From Pestalotiopsis fici W106-1 (lineage: Eukaryota > Ascomycota > Sordariomycetes > Amphisphaeriales > Sporocadaceae), in the NCBI RefSeq assembly GCF_000516985.1, contig NW_006917104.1:62001-126000 (forward strand): 64,000 nucleotides of DNA, given 5' to 3'. Positions within the stretch are counted from its first letter, which is position 1; every line of letters starts with the position of its first letter. Shown here piece by piece: positions 49,448 through 61,010 of the stretch. The notes under the pieces are model-generated. The model was not told the origin of the DNA. It was given only the letters and a program-made list of their open reading frames with translations, and did no database searches. The position numbers and the translations under genes were made by a program.

Positions 49448-49982
49448 TGTCGGCGAGGACGACCCAATCGAACCTGAAGTTCGAGCCCGTGTCTTGGACG
49501 ATGGCCTGGAAATAGAGGTGACAGATGGCCCATGTCGTTGCGGATGCACTGAGATTGGAGACTTGCTGGGGCTACATTAGCTCGCCGCCATCGTGGCAGG
49601 ACTGGCGCTGTGACGCACCAGGCACAGTTGAGAGGCTCCTTGGACGGGAACCCCTGGTACGCTGCCGCTCACTAATTGGCCCCCGCAAAAGAAGCTTCTC
49701 CAGGTACGTACATGTACCTGTAGCTCCAAGCTTGGGCGCCTCGTCAGCCTCTTCTGGAAGATACCTAGCGGCTAAAAACATTTGAAGACGCATCCACGAT
49801 CCACCAACTCTACTGCAACGCAATCACACGACTTGACGATACATGATCTACACCACAGGCACCACAAGCCAAGTGTCGCCCCGGGAACTTTCAGAATACT
49901 CACAATCGACTCATCCACCCGACTGTCCTCCTAAACAAACCCTCCGGCGCAATCAGTGCTTGAACAACCACCACCCGCAAAG
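49448..49982. other. Divergent promoter region
   Basis: 535 bp between the minus-strand GPI16 gene and the plus-strand LUC7 gene. No gene is present; a C/A-rich leader precedes the LUC7 start. Confidence 0.4.
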
Positions 49983-50822
49983 ATGGCGGCAGAACAGCGC
50001 AAGCTCCTTGAGCAGCTGATGGGCAATCCCATTTCGTCTCGCGCATCTCAACTCTCTCTCACCGACCCCAAAGTTTGTCGCTCCTATCTTGTTGGGACGT
50101 GCCCGCACGATCTCTTTACCAACACAAAGCAAGATTTGGGCCCCTGTCCCAAGGTACATTCCGAGGGCCTCAAGACCGAGTACGAAAATCTTCCGCCGCA
50201 ACAAAAGCAACGGCACAACTTTGAATGGGATTATATGCGCGACCTGCAAAAGTACATAGACGAATGTAACAGGCGCATCGACGCGGCGCAGCGAAGGCTC
50301 GAAAAGACACCAGACGAAATTAGGCAGACCAATGTTCTGCTCAAGTCTATTGCCGATCTGTCGGCAACCATCAACGTGGGACTGAGTGAGATTGAGGTCC
50401 TGGGCGACCTGGGCGAAGTGTCTCGTGCATACGACGAATTCTACAAGGTCCGACTGGCGGCGGCGCAAAAAGCAGAACGCGAGCGAGAACTCAAGGCCCT
50501 CAGTGATACAAGTGGTCCATCAGGTCACCAAAAGTTGCAAGTTTGCGACGTGTGTGGTGCCTATCTATCGAGACTAGACAATGACCGGCGCCTGGCTGAC
50601 CACTTTTACGGTAAAATGCACTTGGGATACGCTCAGATGCGGCGAACCTTTGATGCTTTCCCCAAGGAGTTGCGCGGCGGACGACCACCACGGGGGCCTG
50701 GTATGGACGATGGTCCACGCGGCGATGATGGTGATTGGAAGGGGCCTCGAGGTCCGAGAAGAGGAGGATATGGTGGAGGTGGTGGCGGTGGTCGTGGAAG
50801 AGGATACCGTGGTGGTTGGTAG
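49983..50822 (+). CDS. LUC7: LUC7-family U1 snRNP splicing factor
   Basis: Single exon of 279 aa; the ATG at 49983 (aaagATGGCG) is preferred to the in-frame ATG at 49956. The N-terminal QRKLLEQLMGNP and the first zinc finger (CRSYLVGTCPHDLF...GPCPKVHSEGLK) are typical, followed by a helical region (~75-165) and the second CCHH-type finger VCDVCGAYLSRLDNDRRLADHFYGKMHLGY. The C-terminus is RGG/Gly-rich. LUC7 stabilises U1 snRNP at 5' splice sites and influences choice of weak donors. That is worth noting here because neighbouring genes use GC donors. Confidence 0.95.
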   Translation: MAAEQRKLLEQLMGNPISSRASQLSLTDPKVCRSYLVGTCPHDLFTNTKQDLGPCPKVHSEGLKTEYENLPPQQKQRHNFEWDYMRDLQKYIDECNRRIDAAQRRLEKTPDEIRQTNVLLKSIADLSATINVGLSEIEVLGDLGEVSRAYDEFYKVRLAAAQKAERERELKALSDTSGPSGHQKLQVCDVCGAYLSRLDNDRRLADHFYGKMHLGYAQMRRTFDAFPKELRGGRPPRGPGMDDGPRGDDGDWKGPRGPRRGGYGGGGGGGRGRGYRGGW

Positions 50823-51758
50823 GCAAGACGGAAAAATCAGTCGGCACGCCGCTCTCGACTATCGAGAAAGCAATGACAGGATCTGCAACCAGCCAGAGAA
50901 TTCTGGACAGCCTTGTGGCTCAACACATCCAAAATCAGTCTTGGGTTGCGGTAAGTTTTTGTGGATGCTGAACCAATCTCTGGACTAAAGTGTATTTAGC
51001 ATTTCCACGGTGGGAATGCCATGCAAGAAATATCTTGGCTTTATGGCTTGCACGAGAATAAAGACTCCTCCCATGTGCTGTCATCTTGGGCAGAGATTGG
51101 TCTGGGGATTCTAGGGAGGAGGCTGCAGCCAAAGGCTTGAACAATGAAGAATTGCAAGGCCAGGACAAGGATGGATTCTCGAGTCAATCTCGCTCCAAGT
51201 AATAACCTCAACGGTCTGAGTTGGGAGGTCGAGGAGCCATCATCGTCAGCAGATTGCAGACTCCTCTGATTGCACTGAAAAGAACACACGAGTTCACGTA
51301 CAGATCTTTTACCAGCAGATATGCAATCCCAAGAGGCATAAAGAATCCAAATATGCTTTCCAGACTCGTCCATGTCTTGATTATACAACTCGCTGTTATT
51401 GATCTAAAATCAATGCTTTCTGTATCATCGCTTGTGCTATCAAGTAAATACTCGTTGAATCACAATCCTCTACGTTACATTTAACCATTGTTGGAGAGTT
51501 GCAACATTCCCCATTGATATCCAAAATGTCCCAGCAGCACAGCTACACGACTCTCCTCTAGGTGGCATGAAAACATATTTCCCCGAGCATGTGTGGGCGC
51601 CAGGAAGACCAAGGTCCTTCACCGGTACCAATGCCAGGTAGCTCAACAAGATCCAGCCACCAAAGGATCACGGCCGACTTTTCAAGAAAAGAGGGCTCGC
51701 GACGAGACAAGTGTTTGAAGCTGAAAGTGTGACAAGCGCGATCCACCATCCTGTTATT
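50823..51758. other. Gene-free stretch
   Basis: The 3' ends of two convergent genes. No additional gene was recognised. Confidence 0.4.
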
Positions 51759-52958
51759 CTAGGCGGGATGGGCATCTCGCTGGGTTTGCTCTTCGCGTTG
51801 AGCGTCGAGAGCAGCCATTTCATCATCCCATTGTCCTATGAGGGGAGAATTGAGACTAGGTGGAAGAAATGGGAGGTCAGTGGATTTGATAGCAGGGCCT
51901 TTGTCGGCAGTGTCGACCTTGGGTTGCGGCGGCAGAGATGGAAAGTCCTCGGGCTTTGGCGGAGAATCCACTGATTTGTTGGGCACGTTGCCATTGTTGG
52001 CGCGCTCAGTGCCTTGGTTGAAGGCTGACCTCGCACCCCGATCACCTCTTGCCGCGCCTCGACCTCTTCCCCTGCCCCGGCCGCGACCTTCACCACTGTT
52101 GGCATCTCTGGCGCTCTGACTTGATTGGTCACGGCTTTCATCCTGGTCGGCAAAACGACTGCCTCCGAGACCGCCTCGCCGCTCGCCGCGGACGCCACCC
52201 TGAGCACTTCGAAAGTTCCTCTTCTCGGGTTCGTCGGTGAGCATTTTTTGCTGATCCCAGAGACCCTGCGACTTGAGCTTCCTTTCGCGATTGCGCTGGC
52301 GCTCGTCCTCCAACTTTTTGCGGTCTTCATCGTTGCGCTTCTTGCGCTCAGCTTCCTCGGCCCTACGCTTGCGCGCCTCCTCCTCGCCCTTTTTCAGCGC
52401 GAGATCATGCGACTTTTCGTCCAGCGTGGCCTCCTGGAACTTGCGCGTGCGTTCCGCGTTTGCAATCCTCATATCCGCCATCTTCTGGTCGAGTTGGGCA
52501 GCAGACAGTTTGGTACGCGGGTTGGCGCCGCTGAGATGCCGATTGGGGCCTGCCGTGTTGGGCCCAGTCGTGGCAGCAGAAGGGCCTTTTGGCGCATTTG
52601 TCGGGGCAGCGCTGGCCGTTGCGACGGGTTGCGGCGTGCCATTTGTTGGTGATGTGTTTGATGTCGCGCTGCTTGCCTGAGTGGGCTCGGCTGCCTTGGT
52701 AGAGCTCGTTGCCGTCGCCGGTTTCGATGGGGACCGGTTCTTGTGGACGTTATGTCGCGATTGCGAGAGGGAGCCCGGTTTGCTGCGCGTAGAAGGCTGC
52801 TCTGGCTTGGGGACAGTTGTCGCAGGGGCGCTGGGTACGGGTTCTGCTTCTGGTGCCGTGGTCGGGGCTGGCGCAGGCTCTACATATGTCTGCTCCACGG
52901 GCTCAAAGTCGTCGGCAAAGAGATCGTCGTCGGTTCGACCGTTGAATTGATCGTCCAT
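51759..52958 (-). CDS. RG-rich coiled-coil protein, unknown function
   Basis: Single exon, 399 aa. It starts MDDQFNGRTDDDLFADDFEPV, then a long Pro/Ala/Thr/Ser-rich disordered region (~25-150), a segment RTKLSAAQLDQKMADMRIAN and a highly charged Glu/Lys/Arg helix (~155-245, single long helix or coiled coil), then an RG block (GRGRGRGRGRGAARGDRG, ~300) and short motifs EDFPSLPP and DLPFLPPSLNSP. The plan is that of fungal RNA- or ribosome-associated proteins (Stm1/SERBP1 style), but no family-defining motif was identified. It is probably cytoplasmic or nuclear RNA-binding; inferred from composition only. Confidence 0.75.
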   Translation of the reverse strand: MDDQFNGRTDDDLFADDFEPVEQTYVEPAPAPTTAPEAEPVPSAPATTVPKPEQPSTRSKPGSLSQSRHNVHKNRSPSKPATATSSTKAAEPTQASSATSNTSPTNGTPQPVATASAAPTNAPKGPSAATTGPNTAGPNRHLSGANPRTKLSAAQLDQKMADMRIANAERTRKFQEATLDEKSHDLALKKGEEEARKRRAEEAERKKRNDEDRKKLEDERQRNRERKLKSQGLWDQQKMLTDEPEKRNFRSAQGGVRGERRGGLGGSRFADQDESRDQSSQSARDANSGEGRGRGRGRGRGAARGDRGARSAFNQGTERANNGNVPNKSVDSPPKPEDFPSLPPQPKVDTADKGPAIKSTDLPFLPPSLNSPLIGQWDDEMAALDAQREEQTQRDAHPA

Positions 52959-54732
52959 GGTCTCTGTTTTGGTTTCTTGTCGGTTTGATGATGCTCAACA
53001 AGCAAGAGATGTTCTAGCATGCATTGGTGAGCTAATGGATTCAAAGGCTGCTGTAATCAGACACGGCAATAATGAATAATAGTTTGTAAACAGATAGAAA
53101 CAAGCAATGCCGTGACCTAGTCAAGAAATCCGGGACCTACGTAAAGGTATCAAGTTTGGAGCTCAGAGCAGTGTTGGGTTGATACCGTCAATGTGTCGCA
53201 CGCCAAACGTTCTGACATAACCTTGGTGCAAGGGCCCAGGTGCCACCACATTGGTTAGTAGGGCAGGAGGCAAGGTTCAGCTTTCCTGGTCAGTGGCACT
53301 GGGCTGACACTGGGCTGAGTGCACCAGTAGGTCCCACCGTACCAGACGGGTGAATCGTAATGGAACCTCGACTGTAGCGTCCCGCAGAACAGCCGCAGCG
53401 TTGGGCTCAGGGCCATTGGTACCGGCATGGAATGGCACGGACACTAAAGCTCCCAGCAGCAGACGACTATGAGACCAGGGCTCCTATATGGTGAAACCAC
53501 GGGCATCTAGTATCAACTCAATTAGGTCAGATATATACTCTGTCATTAGGCACTCTACCATTTGGCTTGACGCTTCACTTGCATGACTGCGATTCATTTG
53601 GCCCGAAACCCGCGACTTGACCCTCAGTAGGTACATGTGAGGATGGATTTGTTGCAGCAAAATGACACTGCTTGACAGTGAACACGATTGTCAGAACAAG
53701 GACCTTACTCTTCTGTAGCATGCCATTACCAGCAAAAGTCGACTCGCACATTCAACAACTTGTCCTAAAAGTTGAGCCCAGAGCGCAGCCAACTCCGGAC
53801 TCTTTTTGTACGTGCATTTCAGTACCTGACAGAGTTGGATACCAAGTTCAGTACTCGTGCGCTTTGGTGGGATATGAACAAGCAAATTGATAGTATCGCG
53901 CCTCGAAACAGGTCTTGATTTTCTTGCAATGAGGTAAACATGTAATTTGTTGTAATCATCATTATACATACACCGGTCAACACCTGGGCGCACCACACGG
54001 ACAAAGCCAAAAGAGTAGCGATATAACAAATGAGATTTAAATGTATACAAAGAAATTGCAAGAGACGAGACTGTAATGGGTTCGGTTCAATTGGCTACTC
54101 GGTTGCTTCAATTATTGCCCATGATTCGTGGAACAGCATGTCGATTTCGCGTCAAATAGTGTCGAAAGTTGTAATGGTGAAAGAGAAGATAAAGTAGATC
54201 TTGCAATGGCTAGCCATGTTCAATGCCATAGGAACCAAGGAGAGCATAAAAGGGTTCTTGACATTCGGAACAATTCACGGACGATCCCTTTTTGTGGGCA
54301 GTATCTACAACCCTCCGTATGCAGAAGCGTTTACCTGGTACGCGAGTGCAGATATGCCTGTATCTTTATTCTTGTCCAAAATAGACATGGACTGAGATGA
54401 AATTCTATATTTCTAAAAGTGACATTCGGGACCATGTGCAGTATTTTCCCACCAATGGTTCTTCCAAGGCAGGTGGAGTAACGCATCGACATCCATCAAA
54501 TGTCTGTAGATCTGCAAGCGCATCATCGGGCCTATGCGATGCGACGCTGGAGTACGCATTGGTCGTGACTTTTGAGAGCCTCACAAGGGCTGGGTGGATT
54601 CATAGCGACAACCATGAACAAACAGTGAGACCAGCAATTTCTAGCTCTCACGTAGCTATTCTAGAACATTTCAGAGCAGTTCAAGGGGGTTGTTCTGTCA
54701 AGAAATGATAATACACGTCTAGTCCGTCGAGC
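52959..54732. other. Gene-free stretch
   Basis: Promoter of the RG-rich gene, then ~1.5 kb in which I see no gene. Short imperfect duplications such as CACTGGGCTGA (~53300) are present. Confidence 0.35.
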
Positions 54733-55314
54733 TTATGTTTTGGCAAGAGTCTCAATGAACGAGTGACGTTTCATTAGCTGAAAGTTGGCCATCCCGCTCC
54801 TCATACTCATGCTGACTGCCCTCACTTGCTCCCAATCATATCTCTTGAGCTTGGTTGCGGCAGAAGCATACATATTGATGACTTTTGTCAAGACTTCATC
54901 ATGACCCAAAACGGTAGAATGTTGGGAACATGTGTTCAGTGCAACATGACTTGATATGGCTAGATCTTGACCCTCGATACTACATCCAAATCCGGCAGAG
55001 GACACTGAATGGTGCCCACAATTTACCCGGAACTGAGGCAAGGAGCTCCGGACCCAAAACGGACTAGATATTGGGATCCCTGTGCTCACACAACTCTTGA
55101 CAATCATCTTGATGGCCATCTCTGTAAAGATCAATGTGCAATGTGACAATGGGTCAAAGATGGCAGACAACAGAATCCAATATTGAGCAACACGGAAAAC
55201 TTTTATTGACAATCGACAGACCAGACCGTGCACCTGGCTTTTGGGAAAGGGATTTGAGCGACCGGGAACGTGTCCATTGCTCTTATTCTCAAATGTGCTA
55301 CAACTGGTTCCCAA
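54733..55314 (-). pseudogene. Possible gene fragment, regulator-like, low confidence
   Basis: A 193-codon open frame. Its second half reads like protein (TEMAIKMIVKSCVSTG, HDEVLTKVINMYASAA, KLKRYDWEQVRAVSMSM), with a style seen in C-terminal parts of AflR-type fungal regulators. No zinc cluster or convincing start region is found upstream. It could be the remains of a transcription factor or chance. Confidence 0.25.
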
Positions 55315-56475
55315 GTCATCTTGCCCAATGATTTTCGTACAATTAGGGACAAGTCAAAAGAGCCAGAGTGTCTATAATGGTACCATGAAATCTCGGCGAT
55401 TCATCAGCCCAGTACTTGCAGCTCGCGTCCTGGGAATGAGAATCTTGCGCCGATGATCCATATTAGCATTGATGGGTGTTCTGAGCCTACGACTGCATCC
55501 GGGGATGCGTGGGGGGATCCATATACTACCATTCAACCCATATAATTCACCAAACAGCTAGGTTTCCGAAGTTTATACCTAGAGGTACCTAGAGGCGGGG
55601 TATATTGGTTCGTCCCAGCTATATCATGATGGACTGGAGAGTAAGTGGTAAATGTAGCTTCCAGTCACCACGGGTCGGCGTTGAGATTACTACCGTTACC
55701 GAGTCTGTCAAGTACAAGTAACTTTGGCTACGGCATCGAATTCTCACGACGCATCCGGAATCAAACCAAAAAATGGCTGTATTCCTGACATTTCACGGAG
55801 AATTTACGGCAGGCATTCCCGACCAATCATGCAGGCTGTCGCGGTGCACTGAATGATATTGCCCTGGCTCAAGCCTATTGACCGACCTAGGCGAGACGGG
55901 AATCGGACTGGCAGATCTAATATGCGTAGAGTCCTGACCAGGGAGCTGGAGAGATCAACAGCCAAGCGAGAGCTGTTTGAATGCAGAAAAGGTTGCCGTA
56001 ATCAATGTCGAGACAATGATTCTTGGCTGGCTTGGGAAATAAGCCGACATCAATCTAAAGCAGGTCCCACAGTGTCCATGCCTGTCCGGGCCGGGCTGCC
56101 GCTGCGAATCCCCTCCACACTGGGGCCCCAGTTCCTATATGGACGGCCGCCAGTCTCCCTGGGGGCGCGCCCGTCCTCCTAGGGTCAGCCCACCAGCCCA
56201 GCTTATCCAACGTCCAACACCTTGTCGTATTTAGACCCTGCACAACCCCGCGGGCGCTGCGCGTCTGCGTCTGGAGAGAGTGGGAGGAACGGAATCTGAA
56301 TGGCCGAGCCAGGCAACACATTGTTACAAGCAGGTGATCAGACGACCGCCCAGAGAGCTGAGGTTTAGCTGCTGCTGCTGCTTGCTGGCCACGTACGGTA
56401 CGCAAAAGGCCTCCCTTGGGTTACGGAGCAGATGCCCTTGGATTGTACTTGTCCCGCAAAGGGCAAAAGGCAGTC
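55315..56475. other. Gene-free stretch and promoter of the DUF1479 gene
   Basis: No gene recognised. GC content rises from ~56080 toward the next gene. An in-frame ATG at 56416 precedes the preferred start by 20 codons. Confidence 0.4.
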
Positions 56476-58416
56476 ATGTCCACCGCAGAAGTGGTCGCAA
56501 GGCGCAGTGCTGCGCTCCCCGCACTCACACCCGTTGTGAGCGGCAGCAATGGCAGCATGTCGAAACCGTCGTCTACAACGTCGTCTTCTACGACAGCAAA
56601 CTCTACTGCCCCTTCTACAGCCACTGTCACACTCGAAAAGCTACAGGCCAAATTTGCATCCTCGAGACAAAAGCGTGTAAGGAGTCCCGGCCTCAACAAG
56701 GACGAGAGGGAAGACCGCACCCCAAAGCAGCGGCAGCGCAGTTTTACAAAGACCATGGAACCCCCTGTCCTCTCCTTCTATGGCGAGAAGCCTGTCCCGC
56801 TACCCTCGCGATTTGGCCACCTCAAACGCAGGCTCGTAGCTGGACACGAATCCGCACTTGAAGCATCTTGGGCGCGCCTGCTGACGGCATTACGCGAGGA
56901 AATCAATCATATTGAAGCCAGAGGGACGGATCTTATTCCATCAATTGATTTTGGCGACATTAAAAGCTCGGCCACAGTCAGGAGTTTCAGCGACAAGGTC
57001 AAGCGTTATGGAATCGGCGTCGTACGAGGTGTGGTTGCCAAGCCCGACGCCGAAGCCTGGGTCGAGGAGACCAAAAAGTATCTGGAAACCAAGCACGAGT
57101 TCAAGCCGCCGCCGGCGCAAGACCCGACATGTTTTGACTTTTTCTGGTCGCCATGCCAGGTTCGCTCCCGGGCGCATCCAAACGTGCTCAGCGTGCAGAG
57201 GTTTGCCATGTCCATATGGGAGACTACCGACGACGACAGGCTGGCCACCAGGTTTCCCATTTGCTACGCAGATCGGATTCGCATAGATACAAACACGACG
57301 AGTGACTTGAATGTCGGCAGCGGCCCCAATGTGGAAGAGTCTCTGCCGCCCGCCAGCTCCACCTTGATTGCGCAGGTGGACAATGGAAGTCTGGAGCGAT
57401 GGGAAGTCGACGGCTACGGCCATAGTGGGTGCTACGATGCCATCTGGAGAGGCGACTGGGAAGAGTACAACCCTTGGGACCCCACTGGCCGCATCAATGC
57501 CACGACTGATCTCTACAATGGAGCTGGTGCTTGCAGCATGTTTCGCATGTTTCAAGGTATTCTCGCCTTGACCACGGTGGAACCAGGCATGGTGAGGCTA
57601 CTTCCATCACCAAAGCTGGCAACGGCATACTTTTTACTGCGTCCCTTTTTCAAACCAAAGTCTCCCGCTCCCGAGAATCATGGCGACACCGAGGCCTGGG
57701 AGGCGTACATGGATGCTTCCAACTGGCAGCTGGAAAAAGAGCAGACAACCATAATCCATGGAGCCGTTCCCGGCCATGCGCAACGCGTGACCGATACTTG
57801 GCATCCGCATTTGAGGTTGAATGCGAGCCTTGTAGCACCGCCAACGCTCAATCCTGGCGACTACATCATCTGGCACCCGGACCAGCCATACGCATTTGAA
57901 AAGCCCCCTCCAAGTCTTTCCATGCTGGTATATACTCCTGCCGCTCCACTCACCCAGACCAATGCGCTTTTCCTGGCTCGTCAACGGAAGGCCTTCCTCC
58001 GAGGTCATCCCGGTCCGGATTTTGACAGCACTGGAAGCGGTTTGGGAAGTGAAGCCCCACATACGGGACGCCTGGATGAAAAGGATATTGCCGACGTGGG
58101 AGGTCAAGAAGGACTACAAGCAATGGGTCTGGCGCCCTGGATCCTGGACAAGTCCATGGTGGAAGAGTCAAAAATGGGTACTCCAGCAGAGTCCAAGTCT
58201 GGCACGCCGACCGAGGAGATCAAGCCAGCCCTCCTAAATGGATATCTAAATGACAACAAATCCGAGGCCAAGATTTCGGCAACCGAAGCTGATGTCGCGC
58301 GAATTGCCAACATGGTCTTATTCCCCGAGAGATTTGACTTTTGGATGCCTAGCAGGGTGGCTACGCCATCAGTAGAAGGAGGCAAGGGTAAAGAGGCAGA
58401 GTTGAAGAAGACGTAG
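56476..58416 (+). CDS. DUF1479 (YbiU-like) family protein
   Basis: Single exon; the ATG at 56476 (gtcATGTCC) gives 646 aa, while the ATG at 56416 would add 20. The first ~110 residues are a Ser/Thr-rich, low-complexity, possibly mitochondrial-type presequence region. The core follows the DUF1479 pattern: SIDFGDIKSSATVRSFSDKV, GIGVVRGVVAKPDAEAWVEE, FDFFWSPCQVRSRAHPNVLS, a VDNGSLERWEVDGYG context, CSMFRMFQGILALTTVEPG, and a late LNPGDYIIWHPDQPYAFE. These last parts resemble the double-stranded beta-helix of 2-oxoglutarate/Fe(II) oxygenases, to which DUF1479 is usually related. Substrate is unknown. It is normal in length for fungal members; no intron is seen. Confidence 0.88.
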   Translation: MSTAEVVARRSAALPALTPVVSGSNGSMSKPSSTTSSSTTANSTAPSTATVTLEKLQAKFASSRQKRVRSPGLNKDEREDRTPKQRQRSFTKTMEPPVLSFYGEKPVPLPSRFGHLKRRLVAGHESALEASWARLLTALREEINHIEARGTDLIPSIDFGDIKSSATVRSFSDKVKRYGIGVVRGVVAKPDAEAWVEETKKYLETKHEFKPPPAQDPTCFDFFWSPCQVRSRAHPNVLSVQRFAMSIWETTDDDRLATRFPICYADRIRIDTNTTSDLNVGSGPNVEESLPPASSTLIAQVDNGSLERWEVDGYGHSGCYDAIWRGDWEEYNPWDPTGRINATTDLYNGAGACSMFRMFQGILALTTVEPGMVRLLPSPKLATAYFLLRPFFKPKSPAPENHGDTEAWEAYMDASNWQLEKEQTTIIHGAVPGHAQRVTDTWHPHLRLNASLVAPPTLNPGDYIIWHPDQPYAFEKPPPSLSMLVYTPAAPLTQTNALFLARQRKAFLRGHPGPDFDSTGSGLGSEAPHTGRLDEKDIADVGGQEGLQAMGLAPWILDKSMVEESKMGTPAESKSGTPTEEIKPALLNGYLNDNKSEAKISATEADVARIANMVLFPERFDFWMPSRVATPSVEGGKGKEAELKKT

Positions 58417-60189
58417 AGGGGTTGGGCAGATCCTCCTGCTCACGATAGACCATTTGGCAAGATGTAGTGAATGCTGCAGTAGATTTGCTCCAGAGTAGCT
58501 TCAATCTGTTCATGACGAGACTTTTTGCTATTTGGCTCGTCTCTTAACTCTTGTCATGTCAATCACACTTGAAATGTGGAGCGGAAAGAAATGATCAATG
58601 GATTTTTTACTTTTATTCCGCATCAAGAACAAGATCAATAGACTGCCAAGACTTTTTGTGGTCAAGTCACAACCTGCATACCAACCGTGAACCTCGGCAT
58701 GGCCTCCTTTCAGCAAACGACATGAGCTCTCAATGAGAATAAAAGGCCTGTCACAATGCATTGGCCCATCTTCAAATAAATCAAGGAAAATTTGTAAACA
58801 GCCTTGATCTGCAGCTTGTCCTATGTCTTGAAAGTTTCAAGGCCGGATCCCCAAGTCTACAAGTGTACAGCATTCAGACCGAGCCCTAGAAGTCGTCACG
58901 TTTCTAGAACAACAAGGCATCAAAACGTCCTTCTTTTCAGGAATTTCCATTGCAATGCTCTTCTGCTTTCTTTCTTTTCCAGATAGTACATGATCGTTGA
59001 ATCAAGTTCGATGGCTGGGCCATGATACATTCCCACTACGAAAACGAGGTAGAGTACATCATGGCATTGTCCCTGTTTCATCATGTCACCGCGTTACCAT
59101 TTAAAAAGGATAAACTGTCAAGCCATTGGACATTGGGCTAGGCCGTCTATCCCGAATGCTCTGTACCGATGGGCGGTTACGTTACATGTGATTGAGGTGG
59201 CACCCGGCGACAGAAGCAACAAAGGGACGAGCTGCATCATTCCTCATTCGCCAGACTGTCAAAAGGCTCACGAATTTTCATGCTCATAGCATAAGATGTC
59301 CTGATGAAAAACAATCATGGCTGCCTGGACGTATACCAAACTAGTCCTTCTCAAAGTCCTTCTCGAATGTAACGGAAAAGGCTTGGCTTCTACATATCTC
59401 GTATTGATCTATAGCCCCTGGGCCTAGGTACCACATAGCGGACCGTGACTAATGTACTCTGGCCTTTGAGGCTTGGGAAACTAACGTCAAGTCGCTTAGC
59501 CAAGGGGATAGTCCACCTCTGGTGCAAAGTCAAATGCTCAGATAGTGGTGCGACTCTTGACGGTTCAGTCAATGCTCCCAAGTAAACTAATGACAAAAAT
59601 GCCCGGCATCAGGTCTCTCTAAATGTCATCCTGGTATTCTGGCATGGGCTCATCATCATCAAAGGCGCCTGCGAAGGTGACGTGCTAGCCTAAAGTCGAA
59701 TGGTCTTGTTTTGAACGGCATTTTGAGCCATTTTCACTTGGAGCTTCACTTCCCCGGATGCTGGTGCCAAAAAAAGGTATGAACAAGCTTTTTCGCACAG
59801 ACCGTCGCTGACGATCCCCGGCACTGACGGCTCTTGGCGCTCATGGCGAGAGACGAAGCGGGACTCATCCTAGACCGGCTCTCTTCAAATACCATGTTAG
59901 TTTCATGGCTCCTTTACGACAGAACCAATAAAAACAGCCATTTGCCCCCTTCTTTCTCCATTGAAAACAACAATCCGTTGGATGCCTGAACTAGACATAT
60001 TAGGGGTTCGGCTTTTGTATCTCAATCGCAAGCCCTATTGTGCTCAGCCATGTCCGTCCTGTCAAAGTGTTAGCAGTAGCATGGCCCTCATTTAAATGTT
60101 GCCCTCATGGATTTATCCCTTACTATTTAAGGTGGAAGCTATTGCCTTGATCTATTTTGAAGCACGTAACCATTCCACTACTCTTTACC
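58417..60189. other. Gene-free stretch
   Basis: 1.8 kb with only short, unconvincing frames. No RNA gene or repeat was recognised. Confidence 0.35.
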
Positions 60190-60834
60190 ATGGCACCTGT
60201 GATTCGTGACGCGGACATTGAACATTGGCTCTTGCTAATGGATCGATTCGATAACAGGCCACTCAGTCCGTCAAACGGTGATTCGGCTACAGAGCTGCTC
60301 GAATCTCATCGACCATTGCCTACAACATATCTGCTTGCTTTATCACAGGACCTCGCCGAGGATGGTGGACTTGACCAATCCAAACCAGCAGTTGGCGACA
60401 CACCGGGAGAGGACTTTTACCGTGTAGGCAACGTCGGTCACTGTGAGAGCACAAGTATGGGATTCGCAGATTCTGTCATGACACCATTTACAGCACAGGT
60501 GAGTCTCTAGCCGCCCTCCAAGTTCTCAAGCGATTCCCAGTGTAACGTGCCACGGGCCTGCGATTGAGTCGGATCGGCAACCGAGACTGACCATTTGCTC
60601 TACTAGGATGGGCCCATGCTTGTAGTGTTGATAAGTATGGTCCTTTCTGTAGTATTCGTGGTAGAAATGTACGAATTCTGGCAGCGGCGCATGAGAAGGA
60701 TATACTTGCAAGTGTTGACAAGACTATCGCATCATCAAGTCCATCTTGAGCTGACAAATGCACAGGCGAGACTCGAATCGGGACGAAATGGACTAAACGC
60801 TCACATCTTGAAGCTGATCACAAAAATAGCTTAA
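60190..60834 (+). CDS. Small single-pass membrane protein, unknown
   Basis: Two exons, 60190-60498 and 60607-60834, with a 108-bp GT-AG intron, giving 178 aa. The N-terminal ~100 residues are polar (DADIEHWLLLMDRFDN..., LPTTYLLALSQDLAED). The second exon begins with a hydrophobic helix MLVVLISMVLSVVFVVEMY followed by basic QRRMRRIYLQ and a short coiled coil (LTNAQARLESGRN). The positive charges after the helix suggest a cytosolic C-terminus. There is no signal peptide. I do not recognise the family. Confidence 0.6.
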
Positions 60835-61010
60835 TAAATAATTCTTTCAGCTCCCTGTGCTCCGTTTCTCTACACCAGTCACATGAATAACACATTATGC
60901 CATGATAAACAATGATTTGATTTCTGTATACATAGTCACGCCAACTGGCGGGATTTCGAGCAAGATTCCAAACAACTTTCAGAAGATTGTTGCCCAGTAC
61001 AAGCTTACAA

